This document shows positions 1-7,350 of a stretch of DNA of 18,526 bases, in pieces. The notes below the pieces were generated by a model that was not told the DNA's origin, did not search any database, and saw only the letters and a program-made list of their open reading frames with translations. Each line of letters starts with the position of its first letter. Position 1 is the first letter of the stretch. The stretch is from an uncultured bacterium (lineage in GTDB: Bacteria > Actinomycetota > Coriobacteriia > Coriobacteriales > Coriobacteriaceae). The position numbers and the translations under genes are program-made. The stretch is from contig CAJMMA010000039.1 in the NCBI GenBank assembly GCA_905214435.1, forward strand, positions 1 through 18,526, given 5' to 3'.

Positions 1-88
1 CCTCGATCTGCTCGACGGGGTTGTTGCCGAGGGCGTTGCCGCCGAGGGCGACGACGATGCGGTCGGGCTTACCGTACGGTTTACTCAT
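1..88 (-). CDS. arcC: carbamate kinase, 5' end only (copy 1, cut by window edge)
   Basis: This is the first 29 codons of a carbamate kinase, which converts carbamoyl phosphate and ADP to ATP, CO2 and ammonia as the last step of the ADI pathway. The N-terminus MSKPYGKPDRIVVALGGNAL contains the family's VALGGNAL nucleotide-binding start. The ATG lies at 88-86. The rest of the gene is outside the window, so its integrity cannot be judged. It follows arcB by 23 bases in the same direction and is therefore probably the last gene of the arcD-arcA-arcB-arcC operon. The Shine-Dalgarno sequence is poor (GGGAAG, rather far from the ATG), which suggests coupling to arcB. Bases 1-55 are identical to 7190-7244 in the complete arcC copy. 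The two proteins differ visibly at residue 5 (Tyr here, Leu there). Confidence 0.9.
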   Translation of the reverse strand, partial: MSKPYGKPDRIVVALGGNALGNNPVEQIE

Positions 89-111
89 AGTATTCGTTCA
101 CTTCCCAGCTA

Positions 112-1119
112 CTAGCGAAGCGTCGCGTACATCATGGCCTTAATGGTATGCATGCGGTTCTCGGCCTCCTGGAACACACGAGACTGCGCGCTCTCAAAGA
201 CCTCGTCGGAAACCTCCATCTCGGTCACGCCGAACTTCTCGGCAATCTCGGCGCCGATGGTGGTCTGCGTATCGTGGAAGCTCGGCAGGCAGTGCATAAA
301 GATGGCGCCGGGGTTTGCCTTGGCCATGACCTCGGGCGTTACTCGATAGGGAGAGAGAAGATCGATTCGGCTCTTCCACAGCTCCTCAGCCTGGCCCATA
401 CCGACCCAAACGTCCGTATAGATCACGTCTGCATCCTTGACGCCCTCGTCGATATCCTCAGTGAGCTGGATCGTGCAGCCATTCTGAGCGGCGATCTCCT
501 GGCAGCGCTCAAGAAGCTCGGGATCGAAGTGCGTGGCGCCCTCGACATCGCCCTTGGGTCCGCAGGAGCAGAAGTTAATGCCGAGCTTGGCGCAGATAAC
601 CATCAGGGAGTCGCTGACGTTGCCCTGCTCCTTGCCCATATAGGTGAGCTTCATGCCGCGCGTGTCGCCAAACTCCTCACGCATGGTAAGAATGTCGGCA
701 AGGGCCTGGGTGGGATGGTACTCGTTGGTCAGACCGTTCCAGACGGGAACGCCAGCCTTGGCGGCAAGCTCCTCGACGATCGACTGGTCGGAGCCGCGAT
801 ACTCAATACCGTCATACATGCGACCGAGCACGCGGGCGGTATCCTCGATGGACTCTTTCTTGCCCATCTGCGACGAGCCGGGGTCGAGGTAGGTCACGCC
901 CATACCCAGGTCCATACCGCCGACCTCGAAGGCACAGCGCGTGCGCGTGGAGGTCTTCTCAAACAGCAGGACAATGTTCTTGCCCTCGAGAAAGCGGTGC
1001 GGATAACCGGCGCGCTTCATATCCTTGAAGTTCTTTGAGAGGTCGAGCATGTACTCGATTTCCTCGGACGTAAAGTCAAGCAGGGTAAGAACGCTTCGAC
1101 CAGAAAGATTAAGAGCCAT
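112..1119 (-). CDS. arcB: ornithine carbamoyltransferase, catabolic
   Basis: A 335-residue ornithine carbamoyltransferase. In the ADI pathway it runs toward phosphorolysis of citrulline to ornithine and carbamoyl phosphate, in the cytoplasm. The carbamoyl-phosphate motif STRTR sits near residue 55 (FEKTSTRTRCAFEV). The middle has NEYHPTQALAD and the C-terminal ornithine/citrulline motif reads HCLPSFH, where HCLPAFH is usual. Length is typical of the family. I chose the ATG at 1119 because the protein then starts MALNLSGRS, like other family members. A Shine-Dalgarno AAAGGACT lies about 7 bases upstream, and the longer reading frame from 1179 adds only an unlikely Cys-rich leader overlapping the intergenic hairpin. 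The neighbouring arcA and arcC support a catabolic rather than biosynthetic role, although sequence alone does not separate the two. Confidence 0.95.
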   Translation of the reverse strand: MALNLSGRSVLTLLDFTSEEIEYMLDLSKNFKDMKRAGYPHRFLEGKNIVLLFEKTSTRTRCAFEVGGMDLGMGVTYLDPGSSQMGKKESIEDTARVLGRMYDGIEYRGSDQSIVEELAAKAGVPVWNGLTNEYHPTQALADILTMREEFGDTRGMKLTYMGKEQGNVSDSLMVICAKLGINFCSCGPKGDVEGATHFDPELLERCQEIAAQNGCTIQLTEDIDEGVKDADVIYTDVWVGMGQAEELWKSRIDLLSPYRVTPEVMAKANPGAIFMHCLPSFHDTQTTIGAEIAEKFGVTEMEVSDEVFESAQSRVFQEAENRMHTIKAMMYATLR

Positions 1120-1160
1120 GATTTGAGTCCTTTCGGTTGTTGGAACACACAAGGAGGGAT

Positions 1161-1188
1161 GGGCGGCGCAGACGCACACGCGCCGCCC
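1161..1188 (-). promoter_or_regulatory. arcA-arcB intergenic hairpin
   Basis: A perfect 9-bp inverted repeat (GGGCGGCGC at 1161-1169 and GCGCCGCCC at 1180-1188) with a 10-base loop lies in the 86 bases between the arcA stop and the arcB start. No T-run follows it on the minus strand, so it is not a classical intrinsic terminator. An mRNA-processing or 3'-end-stabilising hairpin that sets different arcA and arcB levels is a reasonable inference. Confidence 0.6.
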
Positions 1189-1205
1189 AGATACGCTAAC
1201 GCTGA

Positions 1206-2450
1206 CTAGATTTCCTCACGCCAGAACGGCATGGTCATGCAGCGCGGGCCGCCGCGACCGCGAGAAAGCTCCTCGGAGGGGGCGACGAGCAGCTCGACGC
1301 CGGCCTTGTAAAGAGCATCGTTGGTGACAACGTTGCGCTCATACACGCAGACCTTGCCCGGTGCGACCGCAAGAGTGTTGGAACCATCGTTCCACTGCTC
1401 ACGAGAAGCCTCGATCGGATCGCCACCACCGCACTCAATCATGGTGATGTGGTCCATACCCGTCGCAAGCTCGAGAATATGCTGCAGGGTGCCCTCGAGC
1501 TCCTCGATATGCACCTCCCCCTCCGAATCGCCCTTGGTCAGGCGGTAGGCACGAAGCGTCTGGTAGATGCCGGGATAGACCGTGAACTTATCGCGATCGA
1601 CCTGCGTGCAGACGGTGTCGAGGTGCATGTAGGCGTAGCCGTGCGGGATCTTGATGGCATAGATGTTCTCGATCTCGGCCTCATCGGAACCCCAGAACAT
1701 ATTCTTGGCGAGCTCATCGATGGCCGCAGTCTGGGTGCGCTCGGAAATACCGATGGCGAGCGTCTTGGCGTTGATGTTGAGGATATCGCCGCCCTCGATA
1801 TGCCACTCGCTGTTGTGGTCGTACCAGATGGGGCTACCGGCGTAATCGGGATGGTTGCGCAGCACCGTTTCGTAGAAGATTACCTCGCGGTTGCGCTGAT
1901 TCCAGTACATGCGGTTCATGGTAGCGCCCTTGCCCACGACAGCCAGAGGGTCACGGGAGAAATACGAGGCCGGCATGGGGAACAGCACCATATCGTCAGC
2001 CTTTAACTCCTCGCCGTCCATACTGGCAAGAGAACCGCCAACCTTGGGGATCTCGAGGTCGCGAACGTAGAGGCCGCCCATGGCAGCAAGGACAAACTCC
2101 TTGTTGTCCTTAATCGAATCAAGCTTCTCGACAACGGCCTGGCGAAGGGCCGCGTTGGAGATGCCGGACTCACCCATGAACTTCGTCATGAACTCTGCGC
2201 GAGTGCCCTCGACTTTGTCAAACGTCTCAGCGAGCAGCTCTTCCATATAGACGACCTCGGCGCCAGCGCCGCGAAGAAGGCCGGTAAACTGATCGTGCTC
2301 TTTCTGGGCATAGTCCAGATAGAACGCGTCGTGAATCCAAACGCGGTCGAAATCCTCCGCCTTCATGTTTACAAGATCCATACCGGGGCGATGGACGCAC
2401 ACCTTCTTGAGGGCGCCAATCTCGCTATGAACGTTCAGTCCTTTGTTCAT
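1206..2450 (-). CDS. arcA: arginine deiminase
   Basis: A 414-residue arginine deiminase hydrolysing L-arginine to citrulline and ammonia, the first step of the ADI pathway. The guanidino-group-modifying catalytic set is present: Asp167 in FSRDP, Glu219 in HIEGGD, His276 and Asp278 in MHLDT, and nucleophile Cys404 in GGPRCMTMP. Arg399 (Cys minus 5, in RGRGG), matching the substrate-gating Arg401 of Pseudomonas aeruginosa ArcA, is kept, as are the RNREVI and SERTQ arginines. The loop usually reading PMPNLYFTRD reads PMPASYFSRD, so the customary Asn is not obvious. The start at 2450 has an AGAAGGA ribosome site 5-6 bases upstream. The gene follows the arcD-like gene by 42 bases and precedes arcB by 86, so the three are probably one operon. 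Confidence 0.96.
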   Translation of the reverse strand: MNKGLNVHSEIGALKKVCVHRPGMDLVNMKAEDFDRVWIHDAFYLDYAQKEHDQFTGLLRGAGAEVVYMEELLAETFDKVEGTRAEFMTKFMGESGISNAALRQAVVEKLDSIKDNKEFVLAAMGGLYVRDLEIPKVGGSLASMDGEELKADDMVLFPMPASYFSRDPLAVVGKGATMNRMYWNQRNREVIFYETVLRNHPDYAGSPIWYDHNSEWHIEGGDILNINAKTLAIGISERTQTAAIDELAKNMFWGSDEAEIENIYAIKIPHGYAYMHLDTVCTQVDRDKFTVYPGIYQTLRAYRLTKGDSEGEVHIEELEGTLQHILELATGMDHITMIECGGGDPIEASREQWNDGSNTLAVAPGKVCVYERNVVTNDALYKAGVELLVAPSEELSRGRGGPRCMTMPFWREEI

Positions 2451-2492
2451 CTCTATCCTTCTTTCTCACAACTTGTATGTGGGGTTTTGCAT

Positions 2493-3929
2493 TTACGGCA
2501 GGGGGATAAGACCCGAAACCGCAGTGAATGCCATGCAGATAACGCTTACGACCAGGAAGAATTTCCAAGCGACCTTCCACCACTGGCCAAGCGGAATCTT
2601 ACAGACGCCAAGACCGGCAACGAGCATCGCGCTTGTCGGCGAAATGAGAGACATGGCAGCACTGCCCATGGAAAGGCCGGTAACTGCAGCCTCGGGGTTT
2701 AAGCCCATCAGCTCAACAAGCGGGCCGAAAATGGGAATCGTAAGAGCAGCGATGCCCGAGGAGCTCGGAACGAGGATCGACAGAAGGTTATCCACGACGT
2801 AGAGAATGCTCGTAAAGATAACTGCCGGAACTCCAGAGAGAGCCGTGGCGAGCGTGTTGAGAATCGTATCGATGATGAGGCCGTCATTGGCGATTACGAG
2901 GATTCCGCGGGCGAGGCCAACAACGATGGCAGAGAACGCGAAGTCTGCAATTCCCTTAACGAACTCGCCAGCGATCTCCTTCTCATTCATCCCGGAAACA
3001 ACACCCGAAAGAAGGGCCATGGCCAAGAAAATCGCAGAGATTTCGTTCATGTACCAGCCCTGGGCCACCAGACCCCAAATGATGGCGGCAAGTCCAAGCA
3101 CGAAAATAACCATAACGGCTTTCTGCCTACCGGTGAACTCGCTATCGAGGAGATTCTCGTCCGCACCAAACTCTTTGCGCTTCTCGATATCATCGTGGAA
3201 AGCTGGGGATGCCTCGGGATTCTTCTTAACCTTGAGGGCATACATCACAACCCATGCGATGGCAACTGCAGTGAGCACGACAAGGGCGATAGTACGCAAC
3301 CAAAGCTGGGGGTTGCCCTGGATACCGAGGATGCCCTGGGAAATCAGGACGTTGAACGGGTTTACGGCAGATGCGATGTATCCGATACGGGCACCCACAA
3401 ACACCGTCATGAACGCTGTAATTGAGTCGAAGCCCATGGCCATCATGATCGGCATAAGAATCGCAAAGAACGGAAGCGTCTCCTCTGCCATACCAAAGGT
3501 GCTGCCGCCCAAGGCAAAAAGCACCATTAGGATCGGAATGATGAGGACGTCCTTGCTCTTGAACTTCTTCACCACTCGGGCGACGCCGCTCGTGATGGCT
3601 CCGGTCGCCGTGATGACCTGGAAGGAACCTCCCACGATCATAATGAATGCAACGACCTCGACCGCTTGCTGGATGCCGATCGCAGGGGCCTCAAGTACTT
3701 CGAAGATGCCTTGGCGAAGATCGACCTCGTTGCCGTCCTCGTCCGTATAGACCTTATCGACAGGCTCATAGGTGCCCGAGACCGTTACCTCGCGACCGTT
3801 AACCTCCTGGCGCTCAAACGAACCCGAAGGCACGACCCAGGTCAGAACGGCAAATACGGCCATCAAGACGAGAATGATGGTGTACACGTGCGGGACTCGA
3901 AGAGTGCGCTTCTTTTCTGTCTCTGCCAT
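2493..3929 (-). CDS. arcD: YfcC-family basic amino acid antiporter, probable arginine/ornithine exchanger
   Basis: A 478-residue polytopic membrane protein of the YfcC / C4-dicarboxylate anaerobic carrier-like family (around 12 hydrophobic segments). After a short Lys/Arg-rich cytoplasmic N-terminus, the first membrane span is at about residues 14-34. An extracytoplasmic-looking acidic stretch follows at about 40-75, then repeated hydrophobic spans separated by a charged loop near residues 230-265 (KVKKNPEASP onward). Members of this family occur in ADI operons and are annotated as basic amino acid antiporters. Arginine-in/ornithine-out exchange is inferred from the position directly upstream of arcA and is not proven by sequence. 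The ATG at 3929 has a very strong Shine-Dalgarno (AAGGAGGAGAG). It is the first gene of the minus-strand operon. The symbol arcD is used by role: this is not the APC-type ArcD of Pseudomonas. Confidence 0.85.
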   Translation of the reverse strand: MAETEKKRTLRVPHVYTIILVLMAVFAVLTWVVPSGSFERQEVNGREVTVSGTYEPVDKVYTDEDGNEVDLRQGIFEVLEAPAIGIQQAVEVVAFIMIVGGSFQVITATGAITSGVARVVKKFKSKDVLIIPILMVLFALGGSTFGMAEETLPFFAILMPIMMAMGFDSITAFMTVFVGARIGYIASAVNPFNVLISQGILGIQGNPQLWLRTIALVVLTAVAIAWVVMYALKVKKNPEASPAFHDDIEKRKEFGADENLLDSEFTGRQKAVMVIFVLGLAAIIWGLVAQGWYMNEISAIFLAMALLSGVVSGMNEKEIAGEFVKGIADFAFSAIVVGLARGILVIANDGLIIDTILNTLATALSGVPAVIFTSILYVVDNLLSILVPSSSGIAALTIPIFGPLVELMGLNPEAAVTGLSMGSAAMSLISPTSAMLVAGLGVCKIPLGQWWKVAWKFFLVVSVICMAFTAVSGLIPLP

Positions 3930-4047
3930 CTCTCCTCCTTAATTCAGGGGTTTTTCGTTGTCGGCAAAGCCATTGTGTCATCGCGCAAAACACCCTTCCG
4001 TCTCTTCGCCCGCCAGCGAAGCGCATCGACCCGTAAACGGACTTTAG

Positions 4048-4079
4048 ATTGACGTAATTCATCAATTATCACTTTTGAT
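4048..4079. promoter_or_regulatory. overlapping palindromic operators between arcD and arcA2
   Basis: Two interrupted palindromes, each exactly 19 bp, share a central half site. ATTGACGTAATTCATCAAT occupies 4048-4066. ATCAA-N9-TTGAT occupies 4061-4079. They lie in the middle of the 277-base divergent gap, about 120-150 bases from each start codon. A GATAAT-like -10 element on the minus strand (4065-4070) overlaps them. An additional inverted pair, TGACGT (4050-4055) and ACGTCA (4089-4094), and TGCCA-N8-TGGCA (4112-4129) flank the cluster. The N9 spacing does not fit FNR/CRP (TTGAT-N4-ATCAA), and the half sites do not match ARG boxes well. The XRE regulator at 5459 is the obvious candidate binder. 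Confidence 0.5.
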
Positions 4080-4206
4080 AGATGTTTAACGTCACTTATT
4101 TACTTGGGTCGTGCCATTCTCCTGTGGCAAACATGATGTAAATTGAAACAAGCTTCTAATGTGACACTATGGAAGCGATCAATACTCATCGCCAAAGCGA
4201 GGTCAC

Positions 4207-5457
4207 ATGTCCGCATTGCATGTTCAAAACGAAATAGGAAAGCTAAAAAGGGTCCTGCTGCACTGCCCCGGCCCCGAAACGCGCAACTACCCCGACGGCC
4301 AGTTCAATCAAGTCTTTACGCTACGCCCTTCTAGCAATTCATTTGATCTTGAAAAGGCTCTTGGGGAGCATCATGCTTACTCGGCAATGCTCGAGCACGA
4401 AGGAGTAGAGATTCTCTATCTCGAGAACCTTCTTACCGAAGCCCTTGATGCGACAGAGCAAGCGCGTCGCTCTTTTATCGATAGCTACATTTCAGAATGC
4501 GGCGCGAGGGGCATGGAGCTCGAGTCCGCCATTCGCGAGTATCTTGAGCATATCGAAGGTTCCCGCGACCTGGTCCAGGCAGCCGTCAACGGCGTTCGCT
4601 ACTCCCAGGTCTTCGACACGAACAAGGAGGTGTTCAGCCTCTCAAAGCTGACGGGAGACGCATACTCACCCGACGACCTTCTCATAGCCCCCCTTAACAC
4701 CATGTGGTTTACGCGCGATCCAGCAAGCGTCATCGGCGAAGGTGTCACGCTCAACCATATGTACTGGCCAGAGCGCAACCGTGAGGTTATCGCCTATAAA
4801 ACGATTTTTAACTATCATCCGGATTTCCGCGAGACTCCTCAGTTCTTCAAGCATGAATCGACTTACCACATTGAAGGCGGCGACCTTCACAACCTCAACA
4901 GCGAAAATGTAGCCGTTGGCATCTCTCAACGAACCGAGCCAGCAGCTATAGACACCCTAGCGAACAACTTGCTCTGGGACGAGAACTCGACTATTGAGTC
5001 CGTATGGGCCATTGAGGTTCCCTACGATGATCTCTGCATTCATCTCGACACATACTTTGCTCGTGTTAACTATGAGACATTCCTCATTGACCGGGAGCTC
5101 CTGGACCAAGCGCGGGTCTACTGCATTACACGAGGCAGATCGGAAAGGACAACCCGGGCGCGTCATGTCGAAGGCGGACTAAAAGAAGCGCTGGGATTAG
5201 CCCTGGGTTTAAGTTCACCGCAATTTATCCCTTGCGGCGGCTCAAATCCCGGAGCGGCAGAGGTCGAAAGAACCAACAATGCTATAAGCACGCTTTGCCT
5301 GGAGCCCGGCAAGGTCTGCGTATACGAAGAGAACACCGAGACGAACAAGGCACTGGAGCAGGCCGGTATTGAACTTGTTCCCATCTCCATCTTCGAGCTG
5401 ACAAACGGCTTTGGCGGCCCCAACTGCCTCTGCCTTCCCCTCGTCCGCGCTTCATAA
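4207..5457 (+). CDS. divergent arginine deiminase paralogue
   Basis: A 416-residue guanidino-group-modifying enzyme related to ArcA. The core catalytic residues are present: Asp171 (FTRDP), Glu223 (HIEGGD), His279 and Asp281 (IHLDT) and Cys407 (GGPNCLCLP). The arginines in RNREVI and SQRTE are kept. Two regions differ from true ArcA. The residue at Cys minus 5, normally the substrate-gating Arg, is Phe402 (NGFGGPNC). The usual GGGDP...REQWNDG segment reads CGGSNPGAAEVERTNNA, losing Asp, Gln and Trp. It may therefore act on arginine with changed kinetics, on another guanidino compound, or as a sensor; sequence cannot decide. Its codon use is more A/T-ending than that of nifJ or arcC. The start has GAGG only 4 bases upstream. 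It is divergent from arcD and is followed after one base by the XRE regulator, so the pair is probably co-transcribed. Confidence 0.88.
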   Translation: MSALHVQNEIGKLKRVLLHCPGPETRNYPDGQFNQVFTLRPSSNSFDLEKALGEHHAYSAMLEHEGVEILYLENLLTEALDATEQARRSFIDSYISECGARGMELESAIREYLEHIEGSRDLVQAAVNGVRYSQVFDTNKEVFSLSKLTGDAYSPDDLLIAPLNTMWFTRDPASVIGEGVTLNHMYWPERNREVIAYKTIFNYHPDFRETPQFFKHESTYHIEGGDLHNLNSENVAVGISQRTEPAAIDTLANNLLWDENSTIESVWAIEVPYDDLCIHLDTYFARVNYETFLIDRELLDQARVYCITRGRSERTTRARHVEGGLKEALGLALGLSSPQFIPCGGSNPGAAEVERTNNAISTLCLEPGKVCVYEENTETNKALEQAGIELVPISIFELTNGFGGPNCLCLPLVRAS

Positions 5458-5458
5458 C

Positions 5459-6109
5459 ATGGGAACGGGTCAAAACATAAAGGCGCTTCGCAAGCGCGAC
5501 CAGCTCACGCAGGAGGAGTTCGCGGCACTCGTCGGCGTCTCCAAAGAAACGGTATGCCGTTGGGAAAAGGACCGCTATGCCATCCGCCGGTCGACACTGC
5601 TCAAGATCGTTTCGAAATTCAATCTGCAGCTTGACGACCTCGCATCAGAAACCGCAGGGCTTGCCGCAAAGCTCGACCACGGAGGACGGAAGCCGAATTC
5701 CAAGGAAACTGCTACTGACTCCCTTTGCGATGTATTTAAAATCCAGATGAATGGAGGCAGAACAGGACTTAAGCAGACCGGAACAACGGCGCTCCCCTCA
5801 TCCGTATTCAAAAAACATCGTGGGTGTTTCTTTGTTCAAATGGACACATCTGCCATGTCCAAATGCTATCCGATGGGATCCTTTCTCCTAGTGGACCCCA
5901 ACCTGAAGCCCTGGAACGGATGCTCCGTCCTCGCCTTGTCCGATAATTCCAGAGTGGTCATACGGCGGTATAGCACCGGCACGAACACAGTGATGCTGTC
6001 ATCCTACTCATATCGCACATCGGAACCGGATATTGTGCTGGACAAACGCCGAATCAGGATTCTCGGAGTCATCGTCTGGTTTCAGGCATCCCATGACCTG
6101 AGCATCTAA
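5459..6109 (+). CDS. XRE-family regulator with S24/LexA-like C-terminal domain
   Basis: A 216-residue cytoplasmic DNA-binding protein. Residues 5-60 form a helix-turn-helix of the XRE/Cro type (LTQEEFAALVGVSKETVCRWE). Residues about 115-210 resemble the peptidase S24/LexA fold (FFVQMD..AM..., GSFLLVD, then VVIRRY). Aligning the conserved Met and the Gly seven residues later puts Ala132 where the catalytic Ser should be and Arg169 where the Lys should be. Self-cleavage therefore looks lost, and the domain may serve dimerisation or ligand sensing. I chose the ATG at 5459, one base after the arcA2 stop (TAA, C, ATG), which implies translational coupling. The longer frame from 5411 would overlap arcA2 and add a non-conserved leader. 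It probably controls the divergent arcD/arcA2 promoters. Which signal it senses is unknown. Confidence 0.85.
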   Translation: MGTGQNIKALRKRDQLTQEEFAALVGVSKETVCRWEKDRYAIRRSTLLKIVSKFNLQLDDLASETAGLAAKLDHGGRKPNSKETATDSLCDVFKIQMNGGRTGLKQTGTTALPSSVFKKHRGCFFVQMDTSAMSKCYPMGSFLLVDPNLKPWNGCSVLALSDNSRVVIRRYSTGTNTVMLSSYSYRTSEPDIVLDKRRIRILGVIVWFQASHDLSI

Positions 6110-6123
6110 TTGGATCGGATCTT

Positions 6124-6190
6124 GTCATTGGGGACAGACTTAAATGAGTAGTCATTGGGCGACCACTCATTTAAGTCTGTCCCCAATGAC
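6124..6190. repeat. REP-like palindromic element (26-bp perfect inverted repeat)
   Basis: Arms at 6124-6149 and 6165-6190 are perfect inverted copies of 26 bp. They begin GTCATTGGGGACAGACTTAA and surround a 15-base loop. The loop itself carries another copy of the arm start, GTCATTGGG (6151-6159). The core TTGGGGACAGA resembles repeats associated with REP-associated tyrosine transposases (RAYTs). That link is from memory of the motif class, not a search. It sits 14 bases after the regulator's stop and could also act as its transcript 3' end, although no T-run follows. Confidence 0.75.
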
Positions 6191-6213
6191 CACCCATGAA
6201 CAGTCACCTCAAC

Positions 6214-6249
6214 AGCAAAAGCCCCGCAGTCGGAGCGGACCGCGGGGCT
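6214..6249 (-). terminator. intrinsic terminator of arcC
   Basis: On the minus strand, an AGCCCCGC / GCGGGGCT stem (8 bp; arms 6242-6249 and 6220-6227) with a 14-base loop is followed directly by a short TTTT-GCTGTTG tail. It lies 66 bases past the arcC stop, so it fits rho-independent termination of arcC. Confidence 0.8.
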
Positions 6250-6314
6250 CGTGAAGAGAGGCTAGTTTGTGGGCGTCCTACCTGGCGCCCACGGGAGAGG
6301 CAACAGAGTAGAGG

Positions 6315-7277
6315 CTACTCGTGGATGCGGGTACCGGAGAGGCCGGCCATGGTCTCGGCGGCCTTGTCCAGGGCGCCGATGATGCAGGTGCGGCCCTTGC
6401 GGGAGCGGGCGAACTTGATGGCGGCGCGGACCTTGGGCTCCATGGAGCCCTTGCCGAACTGGCCCTCGTCGGCCAGGCGCTCGGCCTCGTCGGCGGTGAG
6501 GTCCTCGAGCTCCTCCTGGTTGGGCTTGCCGAAGTTGATGGCGACATGCTCGACGGCGGTCAGCAGGAACAGGACGTCGGCGTCGCAGTCCTCGGCCAGC
6601 AGCTCGCCGCCCAGGTCCTTGTCGATGACGGCGGGAACGCCCTTGTAGCAGCCCTTGTTCTCGTAGTCGCGGACGACGGGGATGCCGCCGCCACCGCAGG
6701 CGATGACGATGAACTCGTTGTCGAGCAGGTTGAGGATGGAGTCGGCCTCGACGATCTTCTTGGGATCGGGGGAGGCGACGACGCGACGCCAGCCGCGGCC
6801 GGAGTCCTCGACGAAGACCTTGGAGGGGTCCTCGGCCATGAACTCCTTGGCCTGCTCCTCGGTGTAGAAGGGGCCGATCGGCTTGGTCGGGTTCTTGAAC
6901 GCGGGATCGTCGGGATCGCACTCGATCTGGGTGACGACGGTGGCGGCGTGCCAGCGCTTATAGCGCTTGTGCATCTCGCGGCCGATGCCCTGCTGCAGGT
7001 GGTAGCCGATGTAGCCCTGGGACATGGCGCCGCACTCGGGCAGCGGCATCTCGGGGGTGCCGATGGCGTCGTGGGCGGCGGCGAAGGCGTTCTGGATCAT
7101 GCCGACCTGCGGGCCGTTGCCGTGGGTGATGATGATCTCGTTGCCCTGCTCGATGAGGCCGAGGAGCGCGTGGGCGGTGTTGCTCACGGCCTCGATCTGC
7201 TCGACGGGGTTGTTGCCGAGGGCGTTGCCGCCGAGGGCGACGACAATACGATCGGGCTTGCCAAGAGGCTTAGACAT
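6315..7277 (-). CDS. arcC: carbamate kinase (copy 2, complete)
   Basis: A 320-residue carbamate kinase making ATP from carbamoyl phosphate and ADP in the cytoplasm. Family motifs are present in order: VALGGNAL near residue 12, ITHGNGPQVG near 48-57, CGAMSQGYIGY near 85, PIGPFY near 130, IACGGGGIPVV near 190, AVIDKD near 212, and the GSMEPKV / ARSRKG region near the C-terminus. Length is normal. The ATG at 7277 gives MSKPLGKPDRIVVALGG, matching the N-terminus of copy 1, and AGAAAGGA lies about 8 bases upstream. The frame continues upstream to 7313 but adds only a non-conserved leader. The gene stands alone, with its own terminator and a long leader, so it is probably regulated separately from the arcDABC operon. 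Confidence 0.95.
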   Translation of the reverse strand: MSKPLGKPDRIVVALGGNALGNNPVEQIEAVSNTAHALLGLIEQGNEIIITHGNGPQVGMIQNAFAAAHDAIGTPEMPLPECGAMSQGYIGYHLQQGIGREMHKRYKRWHAATVVTQIECDPDDPAFKNPTKPIGPFYTEEQAKEFMAEDPSKVFVEDSGRGWRRVVASPDPKKIVEADSILNLLDNEFIVIACGGGGIPVVRDYENKGCYKGVPAVIDKDLGGELLAEDCDADVLFLLTAVEHVAINFGKPNQEELEDLTADEAERLADEGQFGKGSMEPKVRAAIKFARSRKGRTCIIGALDKAAETMAGLSGTRIHE

Positions 7278-7312
7278 TGCTGGAATCCTTTCTGTAAAAG
7301 GCCTACAACCCA

Positions 7313-7350
7313 TTAATAACCCGCGTCCGTGCGATACGCGAGTTTATTAA
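7313..7350 (-). promoter_or_regulatory. inverted repeat in the arcC leader
   Basis: TTAATAACCCGCGT (7313-7326) and ACGCGAGTTTATTAA (7336-7350) form a near-perfect inverted repeat with one mismatch and one extra base around a 9-base loop. It ends 36 bases upstream of the arcC ATG. No T-run follows on the minus strand. It may be an operator or a leader hairpin. Confidence 0.5.

Noticed and set aside
4048..4079. FNR/CRP site in the arcD/arcA2 promoter
   Set aside because: TTGAT/ATCAA half sites are present, but they are separated by 9 bases with mixed orientation rather than the 4-base spacing of FNR boxes.
6321..7316. A 331-codon open frame antisense to arcC
   Set aside because: Same codon-bias effect; repetitive Gly/Leu/Val/Asp composition and complete overlap with a clear carbamate kinase.
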